NCBI GenBank assembly: GCA_018806915.1
Contig: JAGKQI010000075.1
Location: forward strand, 310,001 to 374,000
DNA from: Phytophthora colocasiae
Taxonomy: Eukaryota; Oomycota; Peronosporomycetes; Peronosporales; Peronosporaceae
Length of the DNA: 64,000 nucleotides
Direction: 5' to 3'
The translations under genes were made by a program, and so were the position numbers. Positions 10,494 to 23,200 of the stretch are shown here, piece by piece. The notes beneath the pieces are model-generated. The model ran no database searches, was not told the origin of the DNA, and worked only from the letters and a program-made list of their open reading frames with translations. Positions within the stretch are counted from its first letter, which is position 1. Every line of letters starts with the position of its first letter.

Positions 10494-11117
10494 ATGGAGT
10501 TGTCCGAGGACGTCTACGAAGAGCTGATCGACGCTTTCGACGCTGAACCCGAAGCCCCCGCGTCTACGAAGGCCCCTACTGCTTCACCGCCATGCAACAA
10601 CTCATTACCGACACGTCCAGTCCTGAAGAAGGACATTCCAGGACTTTACCCTACGTTTGAAGATATACCAGCAGTATCAATTGCTCCATCTATTATGACG
10701 ATTCAGCCTGAAGCTATGAGACTGAAGGAGAAACGTGAAGATGTCCCAGTCCAAATGAATGAGAGAGAAGAGTTGATGTCCGAAGAGGAATTACAGAGGA
10801 AGCAGCAACAGATTGAACAAGAGATGCGCATGTACCAGGAACGGTTCGATCATGTGGCACAGGCATTGGCAGGTGAAACACCACATCAAATTCAGGAGCG
10901 CAAGAAACGCGAGGAAGAGCGACTGCAACGACAGGAGAAACGGTATGAAGCTATGGAAACGCGTCTGCAGCACCAGGTCGAGAGGCTCGAAGAGAGGGAA
11001 GAGCGACGAGCTCGAATTCAAGCGAGACACCATCGAGCTAGTCGAAGTCCGTCTCCGATCTGTAGCTGTGACGAAACAGAGAGTTGTGAAGATTTACATT
11101 CATTCACAGGAGGATAG
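10494..11117 (+). CDS. uncharacterised coiled-coil protein
   Basis: The protein has 207 residues and no recognised domain. The first 30 residues are acidic, followed by a Pro/Ser/Thr-rich linker (about 20-65) with LKKDIPGLYPTFEDIPAV. Residues about 70-185 form a strongly charged heptad-rich stretch (SEEELQRKQQQIEQEM; KKREEERLQRQEKRYE; VERLEEREERRARIQ), a probable long coiled coil. The tail is short, with RSPSPICSC. No signal peptide or membrane helix is present. It is read divergently from the polyamine oxidase with about 80 bp between start codons, so a shared promoter is likely. It converges with the aminopeptidase gene, whose stop is 18 bp downstream. Confidence 0.6.
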   Translation: MELSEDVYEELIDAFDAEPEAPASTKAPTASPPCNNSLPTRPVLKKDIPGLYPTFEDIPAVSIAPSIMTIQPEAMRLKEKREDVPVQMNEREELMSEEELQRKQQQIEQEMRMYQERFDHVAQALAGETPHQIQERKKREEERLQRQEKRYEAMETRLQHQVERLEEREERRARIQARHHRASRSPSPICSCDETESCEDLHSFTGG

Positions 11118-11134
11118 CAGAGCTGCGTCGTAGT

Positions 11135-13248
11135 CTATGGCAACGGTAGCGGCTTCGTCTCACGGACGAGGTACTCTAACGTCTCCGGGTCGTCATTCAG
11201 CAGCGGTTGCAGCTTGTCATGGACGTCCTTGTGGTACGAGTTGAGCCACTTGATCTCCTCAGGCGTGAGCAGGTCCACGTCAATGAGCTTCTGCTGGATT
11301 GGAGCCATCGTAAGGGTCTCAAATTCACAGAACTCACGATTGAGTGGACTCTTGATAAGAGGGGCCTGTAGTGCAAGTTAGAACAGCATCAACACCCGAT
11401 TCAATTAAATGAACCCAGCACAGTCAGTTTACCTTCTTGACAACCATGACACTCTCGATACGGATGCCAAACTGTCCGTCCTCGTAGTAGCCAGGCTCAT
11501 TGCTGAGGACCATACCGTCCTGGATCTTCAAGCCATTTGGGTTCAAGCGGAAGGACATCAACTACATGTAAATCGAAGCAAGGGGTTAATACCAACGTCC
11601 AAACGGAAACTACAGTAGACAGTGACACTTACCACTCCCTTCTCGTGCACATTAAGGAACGCACCGACACCGTGACCGGTTCCATGACGATAGTCCAGTC
11701 CAGCTTTCCACAATGGCGCACGCGTAATGGCATCGAGTCGGACACCTTCCGTCTTGTCAGGGAAGACAGTGCTAGCGAGAGCAATGTGCGCCTTTAAGAC
11801 GTGGGTAAAGCACGCTTTCTCGTATGCTGTAGGCTGTCCGAAGTGAAGTGTCCGGGTCACATCCGTCGTGCCGTCCAGGTACTGAGCGCCAGAGTCGTTC
11901 AGGTACATGGCAGACGTCGACATTTTAGAGCACTCCCCACGCTTCGGTGAATAATGAATGATAGACCCATTTGCTCCAACTGACGAGATAGTGTCAAAGC
12001 TCAACGACACGTAATCCTTCACTTGCTGACGAAGTTGTTCCTGCTTATCAGCGACGAGAACTTCGTCCCATTGATCCTCGCGACCAGCTTCCATCTCCCT
12101 CTCAAGCCAACTGAAGTACTTGACAAGAGCAGCTCCATCACGGAGGTGTGCTTGGCGCATTCCTTCAATCTCCACTGCACTCTTGATCGCCTTCTGAGCC
12201 ATGACCACTGACGTTTCCTCCTTGCGGTTAGCAGCTGGAATGGCGAGGAACACCGCGACGTTGCACTGAGCAGGATCCACCAGGATCTTCTTGTCCTTGT
12301 TAACAGCCGTAAAAGCCGAGACCTCCTTCAACATACTCGAATAGGGCTTGCAGATCACACCACTCGAGTTCAAATGATCATTCACCTCGTCTTGATTGGC
12401 TGCATCCACGAACAGAGTCGCTGAGTCGGCCGTCACCACCGCGTAGGACGTCCTGGTAGCAAAACAACACAAGTCGAAGATAATCAGCATGTAAAACTTC
12501 TTCCTAACAGTCCAAACCTTACTCACACAACTGGGTTAAACTCGACGTCGTTGCCTCGGATATTGAACAGCCACGCGATGTCGTCCAGTGCTGTAAGCAC
12601 AACAGCATCTGCTCCTTTCTCCTTCACAGCTTCTCTCAATCCCTTCAACTTGTCAGCAACAGATCGTCCCGTGTATTCCTCGGAGAGGAACGTCACGTGC
12701 GAAGGAGCTACCACTGGGCGGTCCTTCCAGATGAGATCAACCAGATTTTCAGCCTCATGCAGAGCCACCAGCTCCACCTGCGTCTCCTTCAGAGCTTTAG
12801 CGAAGTTACGAGCAGTAAAAACCGACGTCAAGTATGGATCAATGGCCAGACAACTCTTGTCCGGTAAGTTCTTTTTGGCCCATTGTTCAATACTAGGAAC
12901 ACCCGGTTCCTCACTCTTCATGAGCGTCCAATCGTCACTCAACTCCTGCTCCGCCTGCAGGAAATAACGTCCATCGGTCCACATAAGCGCTTGGTCGGGC
13001 GTCACCAACGCGGTACCGTTAGAGCCTGTAAAACCCGTGAGGAACTCGCGACGTTTGTGCGCATCCCCCACATATTCACTTTGATGCGCATCCGCTGTAT
13101 CCACCAGGAAAGCCTGTAGCGGACGTCCCGTGAGCTCCGCAGTCGCCCCCTTCTCCGTCTTGCCTAGATGATGACGTAGCGGTAAGAGACGGACGTTGGT
13201 GCGGCTCAGGAGCACACGTAACTCGCGTAGCTTCTCGGTGGCCAACAT
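11135..13248 (-). CDS. Xaa-Pro aminopeptidase P (M24B metallopeptidase)
   Basis: Four exons, complement of 12527-13248, 11633-12452, 11433-11561 and 11135-11365, have introns of 67-74 bp, intact GT-AG borders and kept frame, giving 633 residues (human XPNPEP1 is 623). The creatinase N-domains (DGRYFLQAEQEL; DDIAWLFNIRG) are followed by the pita-bread catalytic domain. Metal ligands can be placed at two Asp in YLDGTTDVTRT, His in GTGHGVG, Glu in SNEPGYYED and Glu in GIRIESVMVV, as in aminopeptidase P. It removes N-terminal residues preceding proline, probably in the cytosol because no targeting sequence is visible. The start MLATEKLREL fits the family. A piggyBac-like element abuts the gene: its TTAA begins five bases upstream of the ATG. 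Confidence 0.93.
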
Positions 13249-13601
13249 GATCTTAACCCTTCTAACCCGAGCCGTTATTCTGTATTCTACAGAATAAGCA
13301 ATTATCTTGATTAAAGTATGAACGATAACCTGCGAAAAGTATGCCGTTGGAAGCCCTTTCGTGCTCGGCGAGGCATATTCTGTACATAAAGTGTACATCA
13401 TCGGCTATAGCATGCACAATGTATCCAACATCTGCGAAACTGGCGATCTCCTATTGGATCCCTGGCGGACAAAACATGTTCAAAACCTCTCACTCGGCAA
13501 CCCCCGTCAAATTTGAAACGACTCCGTACTGTGCGGCACTCTTGGCGCCAACCAACCATCCGCCAAAAGCGCGCTAAGTGCAAAGCGCGCGAAGAGGAAG
13601 A

Positions 13602-13650
13602 ATTTGCCCAGTTCCTAACTAACGGAGTAGTGAGGAGGAACTGGGCAAAT
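13602..13650. repeat. 15-bp perfect inverted repeat (hairpin)
   Basis: ATTTGCCCAGTTCCT (13602-13616) is matched exactly by its reverse complement at 13636-13650, with a 19-bp loop. It lies inside the piggyBac-like element. A pure stem of this kind may be a terminator-like or recombination relic; there is no sign of a gene. Confidence 0.85.
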
Positions 13651-14051
13651 ACTTCTCTGCAGGCTCCAGCAAGACCTACTGCAAAGTACGTGGTGCTAAC
13701 TAGTTGTCCTTCTTATTCCTCGTCTTTACTTTCTCTCTTACGTTTGCGGAATCTAATCATCTTTTTAGGCTCGGTGGAATGCTCTTCCCGTCACCCGAGG
13801 TATCGTGCCATTTCTGATAGCACGTGAGCGTGAACGTGGCAGAGCGGTACACGACCGCCTAAACCATTGCTGACAGAAGGTGCTCAAAGGCGGAACGCAC
13901 CTTACAAAGTACTGCCTGCGTTTGTTCTGCTTGGTGATCCGATGTGTTCACTAACGTGTGCTTCTAGCGTGATATGACAAACACCAGTTCCTCGGCGTTG
14001 ATATGAGTCTAAAGTTGATTCTGCGCAGCGCCAGTAGCTGGATGTGTCGAA

Positions 14052-14330
14052 TTATTCTGTAGCATCCCGACATACGGCTGTGGGAAATTCCCTGTGCGGG
14101 CAACATCCAGAATTAGTAAAGCACCACTCGAGTTATTCTGTAGCATCCTGACTTACGGCTACGGGAAATTCCGTGCACACGCAACATCCAGAACTAGTAA
14201 AGCACCACTCGAGTTATTCTGTAGCATCCTGACTTACGGCTATGGGAAATTCCATTGTGCACTCGCAACATCCAGAATTAGTAAAGCACCACTTGAGTTA
14301 TTCTGTAGCATCCCGGCTTACGGCTGTGCT
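14052..14330. repeat. 81-84 bp tandem repeat, about 3.4 copies
   Basis: Units begin with TTATTCTGTAGCATCC at 14052, 14133, 14214 and 14298, giving periods of 81, 81 and 84 bp. Each carries GGCTNNGGGAAATTCC and GCAACATCCAGAA. Copies differ by a few substitutions and one small insertion. The array lies within the piggyBac-like element. The repeat starts with the same TTATTCTGTA half-palindrome found just inside the element termini, so the array probably grew from the subterminal sequence. Confidence 0.9.
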
Positions 14331-15422
14331 CCTCATTGTATGTGATCTATCCATACTCTGGGATATCGCAGAGATCACCTGTCAAGTCAAAGTTACTAGT
14401 TTCCGGAACGTTGTCATTTATTTCCAGGTCTTCTACATCTTCTTCTACACTTTCCTCAAGTGGACCACCTCGTTGTCTGCCATAATGTCTTCTTCGTCGG
14501 CGTTGGAATCGGAATCGCTGACATCAGCGGTCTCCGAGATTCACGTCATCGATAGCTGTAGAGCCAAACAGTCGCTCCTTTCGGAGCCTCTCCATGAAAT
14601 TGTCGCTACCAAACACGTCCGAGTCGATGAGGCCGTCGGCTCCGTTTGGTTCATCGGTCTCGCTCTTTGCTTCTTCATCAGCAGCCATGCACTCACTTGA
14701 ATCGAATTCTGGATCATCCGGAAAAAGGCATTGGTCGCGCCGTCTTGCTCCGTATCATCCGGTATAGCTGCTGGTAGTTCACCTGTAGCGCCCACCTCCT
14801 CTGTGTCGACAACTGTGGTGGCACAAAAATAAGGCCACTAACCTTCAAAGAAGTTTATGCCACGTCTGGCTTCGTCGAGACGGCCCTTCACCCCGGCTTC
14901 ACGTAGCGTTGATTCTAGGTCATCCCTGTCGGCTTACGAGCCTTCCAGCCTTCCTCGCAGATCTCGCGCCATAGTTGCTTGAACGGCTTCTCTGCTGGGC
15001 CGTTCATTTTTTCGAATGACAATGTGAGGTAGCTTCTGACACGTGAACCGATGGGCTTTCGACAGAATTTTCAAACCTGTTGGGGATTTATATGCGTCTT
15101 TCTATCCTCCTTGAATAATACCCGTCTATCATCCCATCGCCGATCTGTTAGGAAAGTGGACTGATCCAGACACCATACAATAATCTTCATGCGGAGTTCT
15201 GGAGCGCTGATGAGTTTGCTGGATATTAAATCCTGTACAATATATTATTCTGTAGGATACAGAATACCGGGTTAGAGGGGTTAATGCTCTCGTCTACACT
15301 TTTTCTAAATCCTAAAAATGATAAGCATGGACTAAATATTGATAAGGACAATAAATAGGTCTTGCCTTTTTCCTAACCCAAATAGTGCGCGGTAACTTCA
15401 ACTTGGCCATGTTGTTACTGTG

Positions 15423-17543
15423 CTATGACACGTTGCATGAGGTCTTCGAATGGTCTCGAGGCGTCAGAATCTGATCTTTGGCCTGAGGATACGGCATTGT
15501 CTCTGGCTCGTGCTCTACACCCCAACCTGTGCGAAGTGCGATTTCCTCAGCCAGTACTTTAGCGATCTTGATGTGGCCGCTAACAGCATAGTGCATCATG
15601 GACGCGTAGTCCTCCTTCTCGAGCCCATCTTCTAACTGTAGAGAGATCAATACGTTATCAATTGAGTCTTCAACAGAAACTGGTATCCATACCTTGATGA
15701 AAGCGTAGTGCATCTTGTCGTCGTGCTTGCTGACTTTCGAGATGGCCACCTTAATAATTTCCTGCAACTGCAGAGACACAAATTTGCGGTTTGTTTCTGA
15801 ATCCTCCGAGGTCATACAGCCGTCGTCATATACCACACAGAAGATATGTGCGTCCGGGCGATCTACAAAGCAATGTCCGAAAGTTAGCTAGGTTCTCTGA
15901 ACTACATGTCCAATAATCCTCAATACTTACAAGATCGCACTTCCAGTAGGAACGTCGCGTAGCCCGTAATAATGTCTGTCTCCGCAGATGCAGGAGGCGA
16001 TAAATCATTGATACCTAGGTTGACCACCACGACATCAGGTACCCAGCTGGACATGTCCCAGTCCCCTGGTCGGGAAGCTAGCGTACTCTTCCACAGTGCT
16101 GGCATGTTTGGGCCCCAATCTGCAGAGTTGCTGTGTACACCTTTACTTCTCGTCGCGTAGCTTTCGATTAGTGGAAACAATAACAACAGAATATAACGAT
16201 GAGACTTACCCACTCCAAGCCAGCACGTGCGCTTCCGCATCAAACATACGCGCCGTGATACACGCGTAACCGTTGAAGACGTTCTCCATCCGGCCTTTCA
16301 TACCAAATAGGTTCTTCGCACTGCTGGCTTTGCCCTCGTTACCGAAGCCACACGTGTCCGAGTCGCCAATAAACTCCATTTTACGAATGGGTTGAGGCTC
16401 CGGTTGATCAACCGGGAGAATCTCCGCTTTTTCTTCAACAATAAACCCGTAGAATGTGCAAACCTGCCACAAAAACAACAGCAAAGCTTATCAGAATCGT
16501 TTTCATAACCCTGTCATCTTTGAACTTAGGCTGTACCTTGAATGTAGACATCGCTCCACGCATTTGAGGTTCAGTTCGCTTGCAAATTCGGATCGTATAT
16601 TCCCTTTCGATGTCTAAACCTGTTGCCACTGCTCAGAATCAAAAATCCGTCAGCAAACACCGGCAAAACCAAATTTCGTAACCTTACCATCGCAGCAAGT
16701 CGCATTGAGTGACGCCCGAAGGATACAGCGCAACTCCTTGTTCACAAACACATTAAAGTAGTTTCCTGTTGAAAGCACACACGTCAGTGTCAGAGCCATT
16801 CGATCTCCGGAACAGCAATCAGGATCTGGTCTGGATTGCATCAGGCGTCGGACCAAAATGAGTTCAGAATGTGGCATCACTCGCACCGGCCACTTGACCC
16901 TGCAGACTCATGCCAGTGCCTCTCTCCCGTCTCGACCGAATCATTCTGCTGCCATCAACATCGACAAGTCTCACGTAACGAACGCACCGTCTCCTTTCAG
17001 CCTAATGGCGACGCTGCTAGTGCCTCTCACCGAGATCTGGAAGGCCACAGCTGGCCAGTCGAACTGCACCGTATTAATCTTCGTCTTGCGTGTAGACTGC
17101 GCGCCATGATGCAGTAAACGACCTGTGTACTTGATCAAGTCGCGTGCACAAGCAGGTATAAAGCGGAAAGAGCCGTCCTTGTACTGACTCACGTCGAACT
17201 TGTAAACGTTAGGAGAAACCTCGTCACGCTCGTCATCGTCACCTACGGATGTGCCTCGGGAGATAGCGACCACGCGCGCGTCTGTCATACTTGCGCGCGG
17301 ATGGGAACTAAGCAATAGCGCAGCTAGCGTCGTCATGGATGGACTGTCTTCGCCCCGACTGCCCCCGCTGTCCAGTCTAGATGCGCGGCGTCTTGTGAGC
17401 CAGCGCCCGCGCGAAGACGAAGACGCAGGCGGCTCCTGCTCCATTTGCCGGGCCGCGCGCTGGTCAAGGTCGGTGCTGGGCATTCTTCCATAGTTAAAGC
17501 GACTCAGGTGAGGCGAAATAAGACAGGGCCTATGATATAGCAT
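15423..17543 (-). CDS. SGNH/GDSL hydrolase (carbohydrate esterase family 2-like), multi-exon
   Basis: At least seven exons can be read on the minus strand. The first runs 17543-16988 (an alternative start MPSTDLDQ lies at 17483); others include 16765-16688, 16628-16537, 16463-16210, 16130-15931 and 15635-15423, with an exon from about 15863 to 15693 whose 5' splice phase I could not settle. An N-terminal jelly-roll-like region contains FDWPAVAFQISVRGTSSVAIRLKGDGNYFNVFVN. The catalytic SGNH fold follows: block I FIGDSDTCGFGNEG with the Ser, block III LGINDL, and a C-terminal HYAVSGHIKIA with the candidate His. The layout matches CE2-type acetyl esterases, which deacetylate polysaccharides. No signal peptide is evident at either start, and the Ser/Arg-rich first 80 residues are unlike the family. 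Confidence 0.78.
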
Positions 17544-17749
17544 AAAAGTGTCGCGCTATTTTGTACACGCGAAAGTGCAAAAATAGCAAAATCATTTGTG
17601 TCATCCCTCCGGTATCAGTTTAAAAATGTAAGCAGAAGTGTATGTCTCTGAGAGGGGCGACGTCTTGGTCGCGTGATCTATGAGACGGGCAGCACTTGAC
17701 ATGGCTACACATTGGGCTTGCTGTTCTTGTAGCTACTAAAGCTGGATAT

Positions 17750-20145
17750 TTATTCTTTCTGTCGGGCAGTGAAGTCGTTGTCCTCAATGTTCAGCATAAA
17801 AGACCCGTCGCCGCAGAACTGGTCGTTGAGCCATGCGCCCTCATAACACGAGCCATCCGTAAAAGTGTAGCGGCCGGTGCCATGACGTACATCGTTCACC
17901 CAGTCACCTTCGTACATGCATTTATTGGCGTATTTACACACGCCTCGTCCACAGCGCACGCCACCAACCCACTTGCCGTCATATCGAGCTCGAGTCCTGA
18001 CATCGTCGAACACTCCGTGGCCATTTCGTCGACCATTGCGCCATTCACCACGATACACAGAACCATCACGCAATGTTGCAAGGCCATGTCCGGAGCGACG
18101 ACCCGTTATCCAACCACCCTCGTACACCTCACCAGAAGCTGCATGGTGGCTTTCACCTTGGCCATGGGGGACGCCGTCGCACACTTCTCCAACGTATCGG
18201 CAAACTCCGTTCTGTCCATCATCATAACCTTCAAGACAGCTTCTTTCGCGCGTATCCAGGACATCGTCGACCCATAAGCCTACGAGCTTTGTATCATCGG
18301 AGAACGTAAGAGTCCCTTGCCCATGCTTTCGATCGCGAATCCACTGTCCTTCATATTTCATCGACTGTCGAACTGCATTCCCGCCGTTAGAAGACTCTGG
18401 CACGGGATATTCGTAGATTCCAAAGCCATGGCGACAGTCTTCCTCCCACTCACCGGCATAAACACCTTGATTGCTGTAATAGCGCATTACACCGTGACCA
18501 TAACGTTGATCGCCACGCCAATCACCCTCGTACTCGTCTCCATTCGCATACACACACTTCCCTTTGCCATGGCGTTGCGTCCGATCTGCATTCATTTCTC
18601 CAACATATACATCTCCGCTACTCAAGGTCTTCGTTTTAATCGGGTTCTCACCAGCTTGGCGCTGGGCTTCTTCTTCCGCTTCGCTAGGGAAACTTGCAGG
18701 TGTTTCCCAGAAATCCAAAGCTGTTGTGGAATCCAGAGACTGTGGTTGGCCAGGAGGAAGTACTTCTGGGATCGGAACTCCACCAAACAGGATGAATCCA
18801 CGTCTATCAGGACGTACAGCTGTGGCATGGCCCATATAGCTCTTGATTCGAGCCATTGGTATTTGAATTTCACGGATTCGAGCGTGTTGAGGCTCAAGAA
18901 TGATCATTGACGATGCACTCATAGCTGGTTCGTATTCTGAAAACCCACCAAATATCACAATAGCTTCCTGTGGATCGCAAGGCTTTTCACCGATTTCACC
19001 GACCTTGAGTCGACGAATCATTCCTGTTGCCTCGTCGATCGGGAGTTGCACGGCTAATGCCGTAGCACAGCATCGTGCAGTGAAAACGCGTGGTATGGGG
19101 CTGCTCTCAACGTGTCCACTACCTGTTGTGACTACTGCCCACGTGTTGGTGACTAAATCCAAGACATGGATGGATGAATTGATTGTCGACTGCAATCTGC
19201 CTCCGAGAACTACGACCTTATCGCCTTCACCAATTGCAACAGCGTTATGGTATGCCAACGGAAGTGGGCTGTTACCTGTGGGCTGCATTAATGGATTCGT
19301 CAGACAGAGGACCCCTTTGAAAATCGAGTAAAGTAACATACCGTGAGCTGTTGCCAGCGGGGTTTCTGCGCTGGAACATTGGCAACCAGTATCCAAACAT
19401 CCGATAAAGTTGAGCCTTTAGGAGTTTTTCCTCCGAGAATCAACATTCCATGAGTGGGTGAGCTTTCTGGGTCGCTTGTAGCCTCCCGGTAGATTACTGC
19501 AGCACTGGCATGCCACGCTCGTTCAACAGGAAGGGGCATTATTGGGATATTAGGATCTGATCCATCACCGCTGATCGGGGAGATATCTGTACAGTATAGA
19601 ACGTCGTTCTCCAAGGTGATCTCGTGCACGTCACCTATGAATTGCTGGTGTAAAGTACCAAAGGAATCGAGACTTTCTCCTCCAAAGGTATAGACGTTTT
19701 GACCCAACGTAACAACGGAATGTCCAATACGATGAGTAAGTTCACCTTGAACATCGTAACCGGTAAGCCATTTGGTGGTGTTCATGTCGAATAAGTCGAG
19801 TCTTGATACGCTCGTGAAGTTCTCGCTGGGTAGACCTTCCTTGCCGCCAACAATCACAGCGCTAACAAATACGAAAACTAATGTTAATATACTTTTTGCT
19901 ACGAATTATCTTATAAACATTCTCACATGTGGCCATTCAGAGTCCCTGTGCAGGCTCCAGACAAACTATAAACCTCTTGTGGCCCAGGCTTCTTCCTCTC
20001 CAGTGTTCGTGATACGTGAGCCCCCCACGCAGTGAACTCATGCGACTACAGATCGGTAACACACATCAAACAACAAAATATCTACTTGATAACTCAAGGA
20101 TATCCTCACCTCAAGCCACTTCAGCTCTTGTCCATCTAGCTCCAT
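17750..20145 (-). CDS. kelch-repeat and MORN-repeat fusion protein
   Basis: The start is MELDGQELKWLE (20145) with a donor GTGAGG. Later exons hold the N-terminal kelch repeats (RIGHSVVTLGQNVYTFGG; ERAWHASAAVIY; HGMLILGGKTP; YHNAVAIGEGDKVVVLGG; EAIVIFGGFSEYEP). An intron interrupts the kelch part at about 19345-19318. After a short linker, some ten MORN repeats follow (YEGDWRGDQRYGHG; YAGEWEEDCRHGFG; YEGQWIRDRKHGQG; YRGEWRNGRRNGHG and others), ending at 17750. Kelch propellers bind proteins; MORN repeats often bind lipids or act as rulers in flagellar or cortical structures. The first two exon borders are tentative. It is divergent from the TPR/cNMP gene with about 95 bp between start codons, suggesting co-regulation. 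The exact role is unknown. Confidence 0.85.
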
Positions 20146-20238
20146 TTTGGAGTGAAAAGCCGTCGAAGAAACAACGAAAATGATGTCGAATTTATCGCGA
20201 CTGACTATTCTGGGGCATTTCTTGACACTTGCACTATA

Positions 20239-23200
20239 ATGCTCGGTGGTATCATCGCTAAGATAGGGACCAATGCAAATGCTGGAACATCTCCAGAATC
20301 TCCAGCACCAGACGCACCTTCTCCTTCCGTACAAGTTCCGCATAAACAACGACCCAATGAAGCCATCTTCAACACTCAGTTTACGACGGCCGGGAAGCGA
20401 TTCCTAACAAAAGTAAAAAAGAATCGCGCCATGCAGATTGATCGACGGACGCGTGGATTTCAGGCCGGTCTGGAACAGAGGACGGTGGTTCTCGACCCTT
20501 TCACTGGAACTCACTACCGGGTAATGCTGGTGGACCCCGAAATGCTTCGACGTGAAAATCTTGCTGATGACCTGGAACAGCGTTTCGAGATCTTCGTAGC
20601 TCCCAGCAATGAACGCGCCTTCACTTTACTTGGGCTTTTCCCAGTGAATTTCATCCTGCTGCGTCTAGACATTGGCCACGACCAAACTGCCGCCACTAGT
20701 TCAGCACTCGCCTTTTTGAGAGAAATGAAGCGTAGCTGTTTCAAGACACCCGTTGCAGCGCTCGTGGATGCTTCTTTCAATACAGATCATGAAGCACAGA
20801 AGCTTCTGGCACGTGCATTACAACAGGGAGGAGTCTGTGGATACTTTGAAGAAGGAATAGCTCCAAACGTCATGATCGAGCGCATTGCAAAACTGTTGAA
20901 ATCACTTTCTGTAGCTCAAAATGAGCTTAATCGATGCCGTACTACGACTCAACCACAAGATTCCACCAACAAACGGCACTCATCCCCAACGCAACCACAC
21001 CAAGACAATCAACTTGCTAATAAAACACGAGCGACTCCACCAAGCTCAGCCACTGGACCAAAGCGACTGCCAGCTACCGAAGTCCCAAACACCCGACCAA
21101 GCTCCGTCCAGTTTGATCGACCAGGGATGCTACTCGAGCTCAGTCTAAATCAACGCAAGCAGTGTCTTCGTCAACGCGAAGCTCTACAAGCGACTCTCGC
21201 ATCAGCTCCACATTCTGTTCTTGGAGTTGATATCGACGCTAGTCCAGCCTCTCCAGGAAGACCAGCCTCACCATTACGCACGTGTATTTCTCCGCTATCT
21301 CCATACCTTGGTTCCACTGGGAGACAAACGCAAGTGAAGAAGAAGATCCCTCCACTGCCATCTCCAAAGCAAGTGAGTCAATTGATCTACACGCGACCTC
21401 AAGAGCTACAGACAAAAATCGGTCGACATTTGTACGAACGTTTGCATATTGCAGGACCACCGGGTCCTGTACCTCAAGATCCGCTAATGAACCATTGTGT
21501 GGTGATTGATCCGCGTCCACAAGGCCGAGATCTTGTCGTAGGGAAGGCCTACATGTTGTACTGTGAGCAACGTCTGGATGAAGCACTGGTACACTGTGAC
21601 CGAGCGTTGAAGATGCCCAATTCAACGCTTGAGAAGCTGACGCGTTTACTACGAGGAGCTCTTTACGACGCTCGAGGAGAGCACTCCCGTGCTGAAACTG
21701 AATTCCTCGCGTGTCTTGCACTCGACCCATCGATGCACGAAGCACATTTCAATTTGAGTGTGGCTCGACTGAAGCTTGGCAAAGATTCCCTTGCACTCCA
21801 AGCACTCTCACAGGCATTGGTACTTGATCCCCAGAATGACAGATACTTGCGGAATCGAGGACTCATGTACCGTCGGATGGGACACTTTGTGCAAGCACAG
21901 AGTGAATACAGCAAGCGCGAGGTCACGTCCAATGGTCGAAGCACACTCATTAAGCGGGGGACAAAATCGGTTGGAATTTCTGCACAGCAGACAACAAGAA
22001 GTAAACTGAGCAATTGTGAATTGGAAGACGGTTTGTTCGCTCATCTGTTTGGCAAACCGACGCCCGACAAATTGGCTTTAGCATGTCCATCCGCTCAGCG
22101 GACACCAGAGATGCTCGGTGCCATCATTGCTAGACTGCAAACGCTGTTGTTTTTCCAGGATTTTTCACGCGAAATGCTCACCCAAGTAGCTCAAGCTCTC
22201 GACTATGACGTTGTCGCTTGTGGAAAGAACTTTGCGCTTGGAGAAACTCACTCACAAAACTTTTATGTGCTGCTTGGAGGGAGACTTAGTATCCGACGAC
22301 GTGTTGGAACAACAGACTTGGGGTATTTGGCCGTGACGACACACCATTTAGGTGTTGGCTCAGTCTTTGGCTGTTCAGGCTTTACTATCTCAGCCCAGGC
22401 GTCATTGATCGCAGACGAATGTGCTGAGATTGGTATCTTGTGGCCTGATGACTACGCGTCAACGATTCGTGCTGTGACGTCTCAAACGAATCAAGATGTC
22501 TTTGCCTTCCTGCAGCAATTGCGAGGATTCCGTCTACTATCCACAAGCGAATTGGGGCATGTCGTGGGAATCTCAGAGCGCAAGCGATTTCGCAAAGGTG
22601 ATGTTCTACTTGAACAGAATGAGCAACCTCGATATCTTGTGGTTCTCTGGAAGGGAAGCTGTTCAGTTTACCAGGACTTCGACAGCGCTCCTTTAAGTCG
22701 TCAAAAGCTCAGACGAAGTGCCAATTTCGACGGCTTTGACGACGATGACGACGACAGCGATTCTGATGATTCCGATTCGAACGACGAGGGGGTTACTGGT
22801 AGGAAACCTCGTCGCCGTGGTCGACATGGAGATGAAGATGACAAGGGACCGAGGCCATTCCATCGTCTCATAGCAAAGGCTGACTGGCCGTTGGGCTTCC
22901 AGGCTCGTACACGAGCTCGCAAGTATCGTCGTGGTCGTCGCGACGGCTTGATGCTGTCCCAGACTCCAGCCATTGTCGGTTCGTTAAGCAAAGCCCCACC
23001 ACTTACAATGTCGCTGCCCATGCGTAAAATGAAAGACAAACTTTCATCCAACGACAAGAATGCGCTGGTCCAGAAATGCGTCGCCCCTGCAGTGTTTGGT
23101 GAGTCACGATTCCTCAATCCAACCCACGCTCCATCCAAGTGCTGCGTTGTGGCGGAGTCGTTAGTTGAAGTGCTTCTGTTTGACCACATGCGGCTACAGG

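Larger units (their letters stand above)
13257..15280. mobile_element. decayed, non-autonomous piggyBac-like element
   Basis: The element is flanked by TTAA on both sides (13253-13256; 15281-15284). Its ends are inverted: CCCTTCTAACCCG at the left and CGGGTTAGAGGGG at the right, each followed inward by the same subterminal palindrome, TATTCTGTA..TACAGAATA. TTAA targets and CCC..GGG ends are characteristic of piggyBac. On the minus strand, at about 14460-15010, a broken reading frame gives PFKQLWREICEEGW and RYVKPG, closely parallel to the N-terminal segment of the transposase gene at 48.8 kb (FKEIWRVLRQDGW, RYVKPG). No catalytic domain is present. The interior also holds a perfect hairpin (13602-13650) and an 81-bp tandem repeat. 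Length is 2024 bp. Confidence 0.75.

Noticed and set aside
14052..14330. Possible CRISPR array
   Set aside because: Units are contiguous 81-84 bp tandem copies without unique spacers, in a eukaryotic genome.
14094..14345. Open frame with a repeated peptide of about 27 residues
   Set aside because: It is the translation of the 81-bp DNA tandem repeat, whose period is by chance a multiple of three; no start context or homology.
17896..18910. Plus-strand open frames opposite the MORN repeats
   Set aside because: They are shadows of a repeat-coding region and show no independent domain.
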